Source: Raphanus sativus (Eukaryota; Streptophyta; Magnoliopsida; Brassicales; Brassicaceae). Taken from it: a stretch of DNA of 64,000 nt. The position numbers and the translations under genes are program-made. Within the stretch, counting starts at the first letter, position 1, and each line of letters opens with the position of its first letter. Location: the NCBI RefSeq assembly GCF_000801105.2, contig NC_079512.1, positions 38,891,848 to 38,955,847 of the forward strand, in the 5' to 3' direction. Positions 43,495 to 56,937 of the stretch are shown here, in pieces. The notes below the pieces were generated by a model. That model was not told the origin of the DNA and did no database searches. It saw only the letters and a list, made by a program, of their open reading frames with translations.

Positions 43495-44312
43495 CTGTAC
43501 ATGGACTTTGCATGCACATGGCTCGCAATGGAACCTCTTTGGGCATCGTGACTTCTTTCCCTTCCCTCCTAGTCATATTTTGTACGACACCAACTCCGAG
43601 GTCTGGATATTTTGGGTATCGGTTGATTCGCTTATTTCAGATATTAGGTAGTTTGGATAAGGAGATAGGGGATCCATTTACTACTTGAGTATTTTTCAAT
43701 TCAGTTAGTTTTAGGTTCAGTCCAGATAGTAAAAGTAGAAATCAGAAAATACTTCGAAAAAATTCAGTTCTCATTCGATTCTCAGTTCAGTATCGATTTC
43801 GATTCGGTTATTTCAGGTAATTTGGATAATTCAAATTAAATATCAGATATTTTGAATAAAATATCAAATAATTAGGATAATTATAATAAAAAAAATTGGA
43901 TATTTCAGATAAAAATATTCAAATACTTTGAGATACTTTACAAATAGTTTTCGTAAAATATTTTGGATACTTTTAATAGATTTTTAAATTATAAATATAT
44001 ATTTAGTTATGTTACATATATAATTAATATTTTTATATATTTAAGTACCTTTTGGTTCTCAGTTTAGTTATTTCGGATTTAGAACATAGAAATCATTCAG
44101 ATATTTAAAAGTTTTGGTTTGATTTTAGTTTTGGATATTTCGGTTTTGTTCCGGTTCAGATTTTTTTGTTCCGGTTTTTTTTGCCTACGCTTACCAGCTC
44201 CCATTCGAAAAATTGCACCAACGAGACAAGAGCCAAACCCACTAACTGATGAGATGAGAAAGCCCAGCTCCAGTACAAGACCATCTTCCCATTGACTAGC
44301 ACAGCTATATAA
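43495..44312 (-). pseudogene. CYP81 P450 relic (haem region and C-terminus), split by repeat
   Basis: Two pieces in the same orientation as the neighbours. At 44190-44312 the minus strand encodes MGRWSCTGAG, the haem-Cys loop, then after a frameshift LVGLALVSLVQFFEWEL. At 43495-43565 it encodes EVTMPKEVPLRAMC, the P450 C-terminus (compare [15 protein letters not shown] in the 48000-49994 gene). About 620 bp of low-complexity repeat sit between them. The I helix, ExxR and all upstream exons are missing. A fourth tandem CYP81 copy has died here. Confidence 0.85.
43600..44180. repeat. degenerate TTCGGATATTTCGG-type repeat inserted in P450 relic
   Basis: About 580 bp of diverged, short repeating words (TATTTCGG, TTTGGAT, TTCGGTT and AATATC variants) with an AT-rich centre. 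It separates the two pieces of the dead CYP81 gene and so arrived after, or during, its decay. Family not recognised. Confidence 0.65.
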
Positions 44313-44586
44313 TAGTCTCAAACTTATGTGCGACTTGGATTCGGTAATTTTTGTAACATTTCATAATTATATCTGTGATAGCTTGAGATTCACTACGTTA
44401 AATTGATAACTGACTAGTAACCTTTATAGCATCCCCATTGGAGAATGTTAAATGAGGATCACACAAACCAAAAAAAAAATATTAAAATGAGTTACTTTTG
44501 CTGAATCTCTTTCTCGCGAGTTCTTCCCACTGATCCCGTATCATTACTATTCTGCGAGCTCCACGATATATGTCGGCCCACGGTTG

Positions 44587-44683
44587 ATTCAATTATTAAT
44601 TTTAGAGAAAAAACAAACAGTAAAAAATAATAATAAAACAATTATTCAATTATTAATTTTAGAAAAAAAAACAAACAGTAAAA
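44587..44683. repeat. tandem duplication, about 57-bp spacing
   Basis: ATTCAATTATTAATTTTAGA followed by A run, CAAACAGTAAAAA occurs at 44587-44626 and again at 44644-44683, with small differences in the A tract. Confidence 0.8.
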
Positions 44684-44853
44684 AAAAATTGTTTTGTGAA
44701 TTTCTCTATTGGATTCACTAATGGATTGCTCTTACATCGATATTAAGCAAAGATTTTAAAAGTCAAGCAAATGTCAACATATAAAGTAGTCACTTAAACA
44801 AATATTTTGATATATAAAAAGGGAAATAACGGTAAGTCTTTTGAAGACAAACA

Positions 44854-47156
44854 TTATATCTGTTTACCAACAATGGGACGTGATTTGCACATGGTTCTCA
44901 ACGGCACTAGTTTGGGCAGCGTGGCTCCTTTTTCTTCAGTCATGTCTACAAGTTCCTCACCAACTCTTTCCCATTCGAAACATTGAATCAAAGTTGCAAG
45001 AACCAGAGTCACTAATCGTTGAGCAAGTCCAGCTCCAGGACAAGCTCTTCGTCCCATCCCAAATGGCAATAGCTTATCAGCCTCTCCTTCTTTTTCAAAT
45101 CTCTCTGGCTTGAATAGCTCCGGATCGTCCCATAACGTTGGGTCTCTATGCATAGCCCACACGTTAGTCAACACTATCGTACCACGTGGGATATCGTATC
45201 CCGCCACTTTACAATCATCCGAGGACACATGAGGTAGTAGTAACGGAACCGCAGGATACAAGCGTAGTGTTTCTGACACAATGTTTTGGAGATAAGGGAG
45301 ATTGACAATATCCGGTTCGTCTACTAACCGGTCAAAACCGATCTTATCATCTATTTCGTTTCTCGCTTTTCTTAGTACTTCTGGATGGTTCAACAAATTT
45401 GACATGGCCCATTCGAGTGTCACCGCTGAGGTATCTGTCCCTCCAACTGTCAGAGTCTGCGCATATTGGTTATTATTAAACTTTATTGTATATTTGTATA
45501 AATAAATAACACTACTTATTGATATCGATACTTACGAGTATGAGTCCTTTGATGAGGACATCCGTGTAGTACTCGGGTTGGGTTTCTTGGAGAGAAAGCA
45601 AACTATCGATCATAGTTTGACCTTTTTCTTTATCTGCACGTTTCTCATCGACAATCCTCTGTAATAAGGCATCAAACCGATTCCCCAAGTTCTTGATTCG
45701 CTTTTCATAATTGGTGAACCAACGAACGATCGAAAGATAATCAGCTGGGTTCCCAGCACCGGCGCTGGTCACCATCTCCGCCACAAGTTGCCTCACTGAC
45801 TTAGCTTCGTCGTTTTCTTCACCGTAGTATCGCTTTCCGGCCACCATTCTGATGACGTTATTGGATGCCAAATTGGCTAATAGTGATTTCATCTCCACCT
45901 CCACAAAACCCTGGGAGTACCATTAAATGCAAGAGTAAACGTTACTAGGAAACTAACAAGTATACTTAATTATGCTGTTTTTTTGTTTGCTTTGACATAT
46001 TAAAAATGATTTAGCGAAAATATGGTTGTGTTTATTTTGGACTGAAACCAAATATTTAACCAACTGAATACAATAAAACCTTTTTTTTTACAACTACAAT
46101 CAAACCTAAATATAAATTATTACGTAAGTTAGATTCAAGTTTGAGTAATTGAGTTATGTTCCTTCTTTGTCGGCAAGTGTTATGCTCACTTATAGTTTGT
46201 GGGATGTCTCTATATAGTAGGAGTATATACAATAGTATAATGGTGCCATGGTGGTGGATTTCGAAGATTAATAGTTTTATAAATACACGCTAACCTCGGG
46301 AAAAACTTACTTTCTCACTGGAAAATAAAAGACTTCAAAACAATTTTTAATGAATTTATTTTGTTAAAGTATTAACCTAGTTAACAAGTTGAAGAGAAAA
46401 TGAAAAAGAATGTGTATATTTTTGGTTTTTCTTTATATTAATATTTTGGATTTTTACATAACATAATTTAAGTTTGTTTATTTTTACACTATTAAAATGG
46501 TGAGATGCTTTTTAGATTATCTGTACTGCTGGCCTGCTCTAAATAGGTATTGTTGTTTATAGAAAAAAAAACTGTAAAAGAAAAAATGTAACTAGTAATT
46601 AGTAAAGGATAAAACCAAAATAATGTAAAGAAAAATGTAATGATGAGGAGCGTACGTGTAAGGAGTCTAGGGAAAGACGTGAGATGAGGCGTTGGATCTC
46701 GTCCTTACGGATATGCAAAAACGAATTAAGTCTCTGAGTCGAGAATATCTCTACGGCCGTTATGCGTCGGAGATTCCTCCAGTGGTCGCCGTAAGATGCC
46801 GCGAGTAAATGGGTGGAGTTGTAGCCTACATGTTTGCTCACTATGAACTTGGGACGATTTGCAAGAACGACGTCGTTACCAGTGAAACACTCTTCGGCCA
46901 TTGAACGTGAGGAGATGACATAAACGAGGCGGTTTCCGAGCCATAGTTTGAAGATTGGAGCATTTCCTATGGATTTGGAGAGGGAAAGGAATGAGCGGTG
47001 GAGCGGTGGCTTGAGGAGGTGGAGGTGGCCTATTAATGGCAAAGAGATCGCCGGAGACGGTGGCAGGTTAATTTTCCGTTTGGATCTTGTGAGCAAGATT
47101 TTGGTGGAGATAAAGAGAAAGAGAGAAGAGAGGATTAAGAGTTGTGCAACGTCCAT
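44854..47156 (-). CDS. Cytochrome P450, CYP81D subfamily (first copy)
   Basis: ER-anchored monooxygenase of the stress-inducible CYP81D group. Predicted exons on the minus strand: 47156-46656, 45910-45536 and 45456-44854, phase 0, giving 492 residues. Residues 1-25 are the membrane anchor, followed by [20 protein letters not shown]. The I-helix motif is GGTDTSA (297-303), ExxR is ETLR (354-357), and the haem loop is [10 protein letters not shown] with Cys431. The exon layout is the same as in the other two CYP81 genes, so the three arose by tandem duplication. It matches the At4g37320-37370 CYP81D cluster, but I cannot assign a one-to-one orthologue. Confidence 0.93.
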
Positions 47157-47999
47157 TTTTTCTTTCTTTTTCGAAGTCTTTCTTTAGTCTTAATTTGTTG
47201 TTAAATGTGACCTAGGTCTTCGTTCGCGTCAGGCAACGAAAACCTTATAATATGTGATTATATTGTCCTTTTCTCTCTGTATGTACAGAGTAAAGAATAA
47301 GATAAGTTATGTGATCTAGATCCATTGCCGGTGACGTGTCAAAAATAGAGATAAAATGCTGTGTTTGCAGGTGATTGTACACAATTGGTACTATTTTGTA
47401 ATAAAGAAAACGTATCAACTGTTTTCATACCACTCATCTCTTAAAAGTTAAAACGAAGAGAAGTTTTGCAATTGCATCCGTATGAATTGATAAAAAAAAA
47501 GTTTTATTAAAAATGAAAGTATATATTAAAAATTGCAAATAGAATCACAAATGTATTGTTAAATTTTATATTTTCTAATTAAGATTCAGTAACTAGTATC
47601 ACAATTTAAATTTATAAGAATTCTTAACTTCTTTTTTTTTTAGCAACCAACAAAAGATTTATAAATCTAAACTTGAGTTCAATACAGTGGGGGTAGAGAA
47701 GCATAGAAAACTTGAGTTCAATAAGAATTCTTAACTATTTAAAGCACTAAGATATATACATTCTTAATATAAAAATATTTTTTATAAAATATAATACAAA
47801 TTTTGTAAGAACAAATTATTCATAAAATTTATAACTTTTATCTAAATAAAATGTAATAAGTATTATTAATTATATTAAATAATGTATAACTTAAAATACA
47901 TTAACTTACATTTAACTATCAACTAATTGCATAACTTCACAACAACAATAAAGTTTAGGAATGATTGTCCATACCTACATTACTTTGAAAAAGGCAAAA
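47157..47999. other. intergenic region between the two CYP81D genes
   Basis: 843 bp, AT-rich. The only clear feature is the 91-bp insertion at 47630-47720. The promoter of the 44854-47156 gene must lie in the first few hundred bases. Confidence 0.7.
47630..47720 (-). mobile_element. A-tailed insertion of 91 bp, 16-bp target duplication
   Basis: Flanked by perfect ATAAGAATTCTTAACT copies (47614-47629 and 47721-47736). On the minus strand it ends GTTGGTTGCTA plus a long A run. A 15-bp word AACTTGAGTTCAATA occurs inside (about 47670) and again across the right boundary. It is the longest member of the small-insert class in this window. Confidence 0.78.
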
Positions 48000-49994
48000 C
48001 TAAGCGGACTCGTTAAGGATTTTACCAACAAAGGTACGTGCTCTACACATGGCTACCAGAGGTCTAGCTTTAGGCATTGTGACTCCTCCAGCTTCAGTCA
48101 TATCCACCTCTTCTTCTCCAACCCTCTCCCATTCAAAACATTGAATCAAAGACGCGAGAGTCAAGCTCACCAGCCGTTGAGCCAGTCCTGATCCAGGACA
48201 CGCCCTTCTTCCTAACCCGAACGTCATTAGCTTATGAGCCACGCCTTCTTTCTCGAACCTCTCTGGCTTGAAAGTCTCGGGATCATCCCATAGCTGAGGA
48301 TCTCTGTGCATAGCCCATAGATTCACCAATAGTGTCGTCCCTTGTGGCATATCATACCCTCCTACTTTACAGTCTTCCGATGCGACGTGAGGCACCGACA
48401 AAGGCCCCGCAGGGTATAGACGTAATGTTTCAGACACAATGTTCTGAAGACAAGGAAGGTTGGAGATGTCTGATTCCTCCACAAGCCTGTTGAAACCAAC
48501 TTTACTGTCGATTTCTTCTCTCGCCTTGCTCAATTCCTCTGGATGGTTCAGCAAACTCGACAAGGCCCATTCCAACGTTACCGCTGATGTATCAGTGCCC
48601 GCCAAAATCAAAGACTGCACGTTACACTTCTCGGTTACTTAAATTACAAGCATTTCAATGTGACAAAAATTAAATGAATGTTCTAGGTTATAATAACTTA
48701 CGAGTATGGTTCCTTTGATGGTGCGGTCCGTGTAGTACTCTGGTTGTGTTTCTTGCAGAGAAAGCAAGTGATCGATCATCGTGTTTCCGTTCTCCTTAGC
48801 TGCTCGCCTTTCATCAACCAATCCTTGCAAGAACTCATCAAACCTACCAGCTAGCTCTTTAACACGTTTCTCGAAACCCGTGACCCAACGCAGGACAGGT
48901 AAATAGTCAACAGCATTTCCGGCACCAAAAACACTCATCAGGTCCGCGATAACCTGCCTTACGTGTTTGGCCTCCGAGTTTTCCTCTGCACCATCCCCGT
49001 AGTAACGTTTTCCGGCCACCATGCGGATGATATTGTTAAATGTTAAGTCGGAAAACATTGACTTGATCTCCACCTTGATAAAATCCTGCAAATTATATAA
49101 TACCCACTATTAAATTAATGACAATTCACATGACTTCATTTAGGTTTCGACTGTTTCAACAAAAGTTACGAGTTTACATTTCAGCTAACATAAAATAATT
49201 TCACATTTTTGAAATGTAAATTATTTTGGTGCTTCATATAATATTTGTGTAATTAACAAAAAGAATATTGCTCAATTTATTTTGATTTATTGAATTTTCC
49301 ACAGATTTCTATCCAAAATTAGCGATGCACGTTTCTAGAAACCGAATCTTGCTAACAGTAAGTTACCTGATTTAATGATTTAAGATTTTAAGGTTAACTT
49401 ACTCTACAATTTGCAGTTTCCGTCCAAAACTATTCAAAATCTGAATGAGTTGTCACCCCATATTTTTATTTTATTTTTGTAACTTACATGTGAAGAGTTG
49501 CGTGACAGACGAACTATAAGCCGCCTGACCTCGTCCTGGCGTATAGACAGAAATCTATTGAGGCGGTGAGCCGAGAATATCTCGACGGCGCCTATGCGAC
49601 GGAGGTTTCTCCAGTGTTCACCATACGGAGCTGTGACCACGGTTGTGTGGTCATATGAGACGTATTTGGAAGCGATAGTGTTTGGCCGGTTCGCTAGTAC
49701 GACGTCGTTCTTCGTGAAACATTCCTCTGCGATTGAGTGCGAAGAGACGACGAACACGAGTCGGCTGCCGAGACGGAGGGAGAAGATGGGAGCACCGCCT
49801 AGGGACTGAGAAACTGAAAAGAAAACGCGGTGGAGCGGTGGCTTGAGTAAGCGGAGGTGGCCGATGACTGGAAGCGCGAAAGGTGGACTCGGAGGAAGTT
49901 TCGGCTTACGCTTGATTCTGTTCCTTCGGATGAAGAAGATGAGAGTAAGAACAAGGAAGAGTAGTGCGAACGTTAGTGTCTGAGCTTCTTCCAT
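48000..49994 (-). CDS. Cytochrome P450, CYP81D subfamily (second copy)
   Basis: ER-anchored monooxygenase. Predicted exons on the minus strand: 49994-49488, 49085-48702 and 48614-48000, phase 0, giving 501 residues. Residues 1-28 hold the anchor followed by a basic patch ([10 protein letters not shown]) and the [20 protein letters not shown] hinge. The I-helix motif is the canonical AGTDTSA (302-308), ExxR is ETLR (359-362), and the haem loop is [10 protein letters not shown] with Cys436. All key residues are present, so it should be active. It is closer to the 44854-47156 gene than to the CYP81H1-like gene, judged from shared blocks such as [15 protein letters not shown]. Confidence 0.93.
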
Positions 49995-52900
49995 GTGGTT
50001 TGGTTGATGCCTTCCACTAGGACTTGGGATTATAAACGAAGAAGATGTGGCTAAGATTCAAGAATCTTCTTGGTTGATAAACAACGTTATATACTAATTA
50101 ATACACGTGGGTTTTGAAAACATCACAAACTCTTATCTTTCCATTTGAATGACCCATAACGTTATCAGCTATCAACATCATTGTCGAGTACCTTTATTAT
50201 TTTGAGGATTTTACCAAAAGTTTTAACAAAAGAAGCGGCCTCACGGGATATCTTACAAACAGAGAGCCACGTTCTCTGCACACATGGCTTCTATAGGGTT
50301 GTTTAGAAGTATATGGATTTTAAGAGTATACGAGACTTTGATCCATTGTTTAGACATATGTGTCTCGTTTGCGATACATGTCAATCAAAGCCTGCAACAT
50401 TGAGGCTTTGGTAATTCTTTGAACTAGGAATCAGTTAACAAGTGGTGATTTGATTGAAATTCAGGCCCATATGTATACGCAATAGGGCCATTATATTTAT
50501 ATTAAATGGTCTAGGTCCACTTATAAATAACAAATTGATTATTGTTTTTTTTTTGTATTCTTTTTTTTTGTTTTTGTATTCTTTTGTGTGGTTAAAACGT
50601 AACATAGCAATCAGAAAAAATGTAGCTTATTAAATACGTACCTGTTTAGTGTCAGCTGCTTGTAATTAATCAAATGGTCTGGTCACTGGTGTAGCTTATT
50701 AGATACTGTATTTAAAAAAGATTCATGTCTGCGAATCTTTTGAATTAATTTATGTTGATCTGAAATATAAACACAAAATGCACATTGATTTGTATATATA
50801 TATATATATATATTAGATGGGCTCAGTCTACTACTAAAATGGTTAAACAGTATCTAGTAATATGGCGAGCAGGAGTAAATGTAGCTTATATACACTGTAT
50901 TTCGAAAATTCACAAGTATACAAATTGTCCTTGACCAGAACAAAAGCCAAACTGTGAAAAGAAGACGGAAGCCTACAAATTACAATACAGTAGAAAGATT
51001 TGGTCGGGACAAAGATCTAGATCAAAGAAGTTTGACTATATACGAAGTATGATCATAATTAAAGTACTAATCAAGAAAAATTGTAATTAAGAAAAGTGAA
51101 AAAGAAAACAAGAAGATAGACAAAACCTAGAGAGGGGTGAAAAGGAAAAAGAGGGAAAGAGACAAAAGGTGTAAGAAGAAACATATTAATTGTGTCGAAA
51201 GAACTAAAGATATGTCCCGTTGTCCTCCTGGTCCCAACCTTGGTCATGTGACGTTCCCGTCAAGTTCTGTTTTAATTTCTCTTTTTTTTTGGAAAAAAAA
51301 TAATTTCTTATTTACTTCTACTAAATAGAATTACGTGAAAATATATATTATAAAATAAATATATCCCGGTTCTGGGTCTAACTATCTAAAACTCCACGGT
51401 CTACAAATAAAAACGTGTGGTTTTATCATAACCATACATTATAAACACGAGCGTAGAGAATATGAAAAGGAATTGAACACTTAAACTGGACGTCTCTCGA
51501 AACGAAAGCGACTGAACAGAAATTCGGTGGTTGGATTGCTACGGCTTTTCTTTGTCGTAATGCCTCACCCGACTCGGTCCTCTATCTTTGTGGGTAAATA
51601 AACATGTATAATAACGTATACGTATTGATTTCTTTAATTTATAATATCCTTAGAATCTCTCTCATATAGTTTTATACATTATAGAAAAAGAAAATATGGA
51701 CGTCCATGAAAACCAAATCGTCTTTTATCAGTATTTAATCACTGTAAACCTTTTGGAATAAAAGTTTATATGTCACGGACTGATATTACTTTGTCCCCAA
51801 ATTTCAAAAAACAATACGATTGCATTTGTTAATCATGGATTATGTAATAGATAGATCGTTTGTTAGATTGCATTATTATAATTCAACCAATAGAATATTA
51901 GAGGCGGTTTCGTACACGGGAAACATTTTCTGATCATCCTTCTTTTGATTGGTATACAAAGTCATATGCTCTTAGGCCTTAGACGATCATTTTATTCAAA
52001 CATTTTTAAGTTTGAAAACAGGATTACTTAACTGTTTATGATGCATTGTAGTTCAATGGATTTAATAAATAAATGTCAAGGGTTGATTTTTAGATAATCT
52101 ATATGCGCATGATTACTTAATACCAGACTTTTTCAAAGTATATCAGCTAGCGCTGAAGTCTCTGATATATAGTTAGAACTGCCCCAGTTTCAATATATAG
52201 AACATATGTACTATATATAAAATTTCTCTCAGACAAAAGAAGTTTATTTAACATTATTAATTGGCTTAAAATATAAATTAGGTATAATGAAATAGTTTTC
52301 TTAGAACAAAGGTTTAATATAATTTGTAATATGCTTTAATGTAGTTATCAAAAAGATATTTTTCATTGCAAACCTTGGACGTTATTAATAAAATGTTTTG
52401 AGACAAAAAGACTACTACTTGATTACTGGTAGATGGATAACTATCAATTTCAGGGGTAATATATAATTGTGTCCACGAAAAATATAGAGGGTACGCAGAA
52501 AAAGCATTATTTGTTTCCATTTATACAGAAAACACATCAAAATTCATCAAACAAGGTAAGAAAAGAAAAACAGAAATGACAGGACATTTGTAAAGAAAAA
52601 ACAAGGACAGTGTTTGCCCATTAAATAATGCTTTTGTGTTTACACGATCTTTTTGATCCCAAAACATGTACAATTGTTTGGTCAAAAATAACTCATGTCT
52701 TTAAGTTTTTCCCATATAAAATGCAATGTATGTTTGCAAAGTAAACTTCAAAATTTATAAATTTTAAAAACAGAACAGTTTAAATTGTGAAAATAACAGT
52801 GACACATCAACGTAAAAGTCTGTCTACTTCTTTAAACAAACATCTATTCACATTCATGTAATAAAAATATATACACACATAGAATGAATGGGACCAAGTA

Positions 52901-53652
52901 TGGCGACGTGCATGCATGTGCCTATCTGTTATCTTTAATTTCACAATGCACCAAATATTATCAGGTTTAATATTTCTACTATAGTATTAAGCTATATATC
53001 GTTATCGACTTTAGCTTGATCAAGGATGGAGTCGTGTCTGATTGAAGCACTTTCAAATACAATTAGATTCGGCTTGTTAATTTTTTCGTTTTCCAACCCA
53101 TTGCTCGAATATATATTTCCAATATGCATTACGTAAATACGTTTAGACTTTATTGTTGTAACTTGTAATTGTAGATAGTTCGTAAATTTTATATCTTCTC
53201 ATCTCGCGTGCCGCATATTTTGTTGTGTGGATGATGTTGAACTGTGAAAACACACTGTCGTAGATATATACCAAAAAAAAACTTAAAAGTTGTAGAAATT
53301 ATTGCAGAATGGTTGGTGTAGAAAAATGGTCCCAACTCCCAAGTCTACATTATCCAAAGGTATCGTCTCCAGTATCCACAGCAATGTGACGCCATGTAGC
53401 GTAGAATCGTGTTCTGTTTCTTTCTTTATTTTCATTTTGACACGTTGTTGAACTGGTCAAATTTCTCTATTTCGAACATAGATCAGCCTAACAGAAAAAA
53501 AATGGTAACAAAAAAACATAGTAGTTCAGATCTTTTGCATGCTCCGTTCGACCGTTCCGTCCAAAACTACAATTTAGACTCTTCGTAAATTAATATCAAC
53601 AATACATGTTATGATCTTAAGAACGCTAGTATACATAGTAAACTTCAAAAAT

Positions 53653-54121
53653 GGGGAATTTTCAAAAATACCACTTTCAAGTTACCATTATTCATCTTTA
53701 CCACCACTAAAGACACATTTTCAATAATACCTTATTTATTAAAATGGTAAATACTCTTATATCTTTGTTTTTATATGTTTTTCAAAATTCTAATCCCAAA
53801 TTCTAATTCTTAAACCTCCAATTCTAAACCCTAAACCCAAAATCTTCAACTCTAAACCCTAAACCCTAAACTATATACCCTAAATTCAATATCCTAAACC
53901 CTAAACCCTACAGTCTAAACTATAAACCCTAAATCCTTAACTCTAAACCCTAAATCTTAAACTCTAAACCCTAAACTATATACCTTAAACCCTAAAACAT
54001 CAAATCTAAACCCTAAATCCTAAACCTTTAAATCTAGACCCTTCATTAAAAGTAGTGGTAAAAGTGGTTAGTGTAAACATGAAAAGTGGTACTATGAAAA
54101 TGATATTTTTGGCAATTTCTC
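53653..54121. mobile_element. Mutator-like MITE with telomere-like repeat core, copy 1
   Basis: 469 bp flanked by perfect 9-bp duplications TTCAAAAAT (53644-53652 and 54122-54130). Termini are GGGGAATTTTCAAAAATACC and, inverted, GAGAAATTGCCAAAAATATC. The interior (about 53815-54040) is a run of degenerate AAACCCTAAA heptamers. The 9-bp duplication is the hallmark of Mutator-type transposition. Confidence 0.9.
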
Positions 54122-55128
54122 TTCAAAAATATACATAAAAGGTACTATGGTATTGAAATTCTTCTCTAGTTTTTCTTTCAGGTAAATGTTATTATTCCTT
54201 TGCTCATAATGAAAAGTCCTTTATTTATAAATTTTTACGCTTTTTCATGGTCCAAAATTCATTGGATATAAATATCATAGAGGAATTCTAAGGCATCATT
54301 CGTAATTGAAATTTATATATTAGAATCCTAGTTATTTTAGCATGAAACCTTATTAGTAATTAGTTTTGTATCGGTTATAATTGTTTCTACAAATTTGTTT
54401 GTTTACCAAAAAATATCTCAAAATTTAGTCCAATATCCTGACATTAGCACTTTAACTTTATTCAACCATGGCGTGCCGTCCAGTAGATGGTTTAGCTTAA
54501 GTTGAATGTGCGAGCTATAATTTTATCTTCAATTCAAGAAACTACATTTGCAGTTTAAAAAGGCATCGTGGTATAATATCAGTATTATTGTCTACCTTAT
54601 TCAAGGATATATGGTTAACCACAGTCAACATGGGTACTGCACAACGTTGACTTTCATTATGGACTATATATTAAGAACAAATTAGCGTGTACGTATCTAC
54701 TGAATACCGAATAAAGTATATACCCCTACAGTAGTACGCGCGTATATATGATTTGTAATTTATAAGTAAATAAATACTATTTTACAAACATACATTATAT
54801 TAATTTACCGAATAGTAGATAAATACTATTTACATAAACAAAATTTGAGCTCTTTCGTTTATCTTAATTAGTTGAACTAATATATATACATGAAAAATAT
54901 TTAAAACATTTTAATGTCTTTACATAAAAGTTCTTTCAATTTATAACATAAACCAACAATTCTTTTGCAAAAGAAAGAAACTCAGACCAGCAATAGGAAT
55001 CATATATCTATTACGTATACTTTTTTGTTTACTTATAAGTTTGATAAAATACTGTTTCCAAACATACCTTATATTAATGTGATATTTAGTTGGAGCTAAC
55101 AAGTACATATTAATCAATTGAATGGTAG

Positions 55129-55148
55129 AGTTTGGTCAAAAAAGAAAA
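55129..55148 (+). mobile_element. tiny A-tailed insertion, 10-bp target duplication
   Basis: AGTTTGGTC followed by an A-rich tail (20 bp) lies between TGAATGGTAG copies (55119-55128 and 55149-55158). Confidence 0.6.
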
Positions 55149-55236
55149 TGAATGGTAGCTTTCGGGGACGAGATTATTAATTAGTGAGTAAATAAACCTT
55201 CGAGTATAGTAGTATTCATAATAAATCCTAATGATC

Positions 55237-55252
55237 TTTTTTTTGGGGACAC
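55237..55252 (-). mobile_element. tiny A-tailed insertion, 14-bp target duplication
   Basis: 16 bp lie between perfect AAATCCTAATGATC copies (55223-55236 and 55253-55266). On the minus strand it reads GTGTCCCC plus eight A. Confidence 0.75.
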
Positions 55253-55421
55253 AAATCCTAATGATCATATAGATATAATATAGGTGACATAGTTGAAGTG
55301 ACTATTGATATAATATGGGTGACTAGAAGTGACTATTCTAATGAGCGTTTGTTTTCCAGAAGAAAAAAAATGTTCCCGAAATGTCTAATCAGAGATAATG
55401 CATGATCCGTGCGATTAGTCT

Positions 55422-55444
55422 TTTTTTTTTTCTTTTGAAACACA
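55422..55444 (-). mobile_element. tiny A-tailed insertion, 17-bp target duplication
   Basis: 23 bp lie between perfect ATCCGTGCGATTAGTCT copies (55405-55421 and 55445-55461). On the minus strand it reads TGTGTTTCAAAAG plus an A run. Confidence 0.78.
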
Positions 55445-56649
55445 ATCCGTGCGATTAGTCTCTTCCTAAAATAATGACCATCTTCTTTTCATTTCGTTAG
55501 GTACCCACTCACAAGTTATTCCATTAGCTTTCGTTAGGTATCTCAAGGCCCACATGTCGAGTGATCCGGACCGAATTTGTATTATGTCATATATACATTG
55601 TTTTTTTTCTTCTATTAATCTTGTAGGAACTTTAGTTTATAAAGAGACACAATCTGAAGAATTTAAAAATAGATTATAAAAAACATTGAATAAATACAGA
55701 AATAGATAACGAGGTTTTGCAGTCGAGAAATGGAAATCTCTTTCTTTAACTTAAAAATTATCCTATTTCCCTAACTCAAAAATTATCCAAGTTAAAACTG
55801 CATATTTTTTCTTTTCATATCACTTGAATAAAAACCTAGCAATCTTTCATCCTTTGTGTATTCTCATAGACAAGTGAAAAATAAATAAGAGAAGAAATGG
55901 AAGAGATTGCTGTTATTCACAGTCTTTTACGTGGAATGAGAAGAAACAAAATATTGCATTTTGATTTTAGTGGAGATAAATATTACATTAAATTTTGGTA
56001 TTAACCACAAAATTAATCATAAAATTGAAGAGTTTTTTTACATTGGTGACCAATATTATTCTTAACAAGAATTACCTTTGACCAAGATTTATTCTATAAA
56101 ATACTTGTTTATTTTTAATCAAATTTTCATTTATGTAATGATTAATTACATATAACAAATTTTGATATAAAAATATAAGTTGTTGGACAATGATCCACAT
56201 ACTTGATTTGGTGTTTGGTGTGCGCACTAGGTTTAGTATGAGTTCGCATTTTTCTACAATTTTCTAATGTTATTAATTTTTTTTTGACTTTCCCACACTG
56301 TCGATTTTGTGATATTAACGCAACAATCTTAGGACAAATATTTCTCATTTAAACAAACTACAATTTTAACACTTGTATTAAAATTGAGTTCCAACAAATA
56401 TGAAATATCCAGATATATAGAAAAATAACTAATTCTTAAGTGTAAGTGTAGTCTACAAATAAATACTTTTTAAAGTATTCAAATGAATCGTAAATAACGA
56501 TGGAATGTAGCAGACCTTCGAATTTATGTTGATTAACGACACAGAACTCGCCTAGCAGTGCACTTAGTTGTCATATATTCATTGTTAGGCTTGTGTCTCG
56601 CATTAAACATAAAAATATATTGGATTTTTTAACTAATAAAAGATAAATA

Positions 56650-56937
56650 CCTTCTATTTCATATTAAGTGTCATTTTAATATTTTTTCGAGTTGCAAAAA
56701 GAGAGTTACTTTAAATTCCAATATAACTTTCAGTTTAATATTAATTACAAATGTATTAAATTTATAAATAATTTTATTTATTATTAATTACAAATGTATT
56801 AATTTTATAAATAATTTTATTTATCTCTAATACTATTGGTTAAATATATATAATTAACGAGAACTTAGATGCATTTCAATCATTTTCTTAGTATTTGTGA
56901 AAAATGTCAAAGTAACATTTTTAATGAAACGGAGGGA
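56650..56937. mobile_element. Stowaway-like MITE, diverged
   Basis: Left CCTTCTATTTCATATTAAGT and right AATGAAACGGAGGG form imperfect inverted ends, with TA at the left and ATA at the right. The interior has a duplicated word (TTAATTACAAATGTATTAA). Related to the elements at 6603 and 14901. Confidence 0.75.

Noticed and set aside
51281..51300. TTTTTTTTCC plus A run between TAATTTCT copies
   Set aside because: The direct repeat is eight bases of low complexity and the insert is nearly pure homopolymer. Too weak to count.
53815..54040. CCCTAAA tracts as true interstitial telomere remnants
   Set aside because: The tract sits inside an element with matching ends and a 9-bp target duplication, and the same structure recurs at 61957-62424. 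Transposition explains it better.
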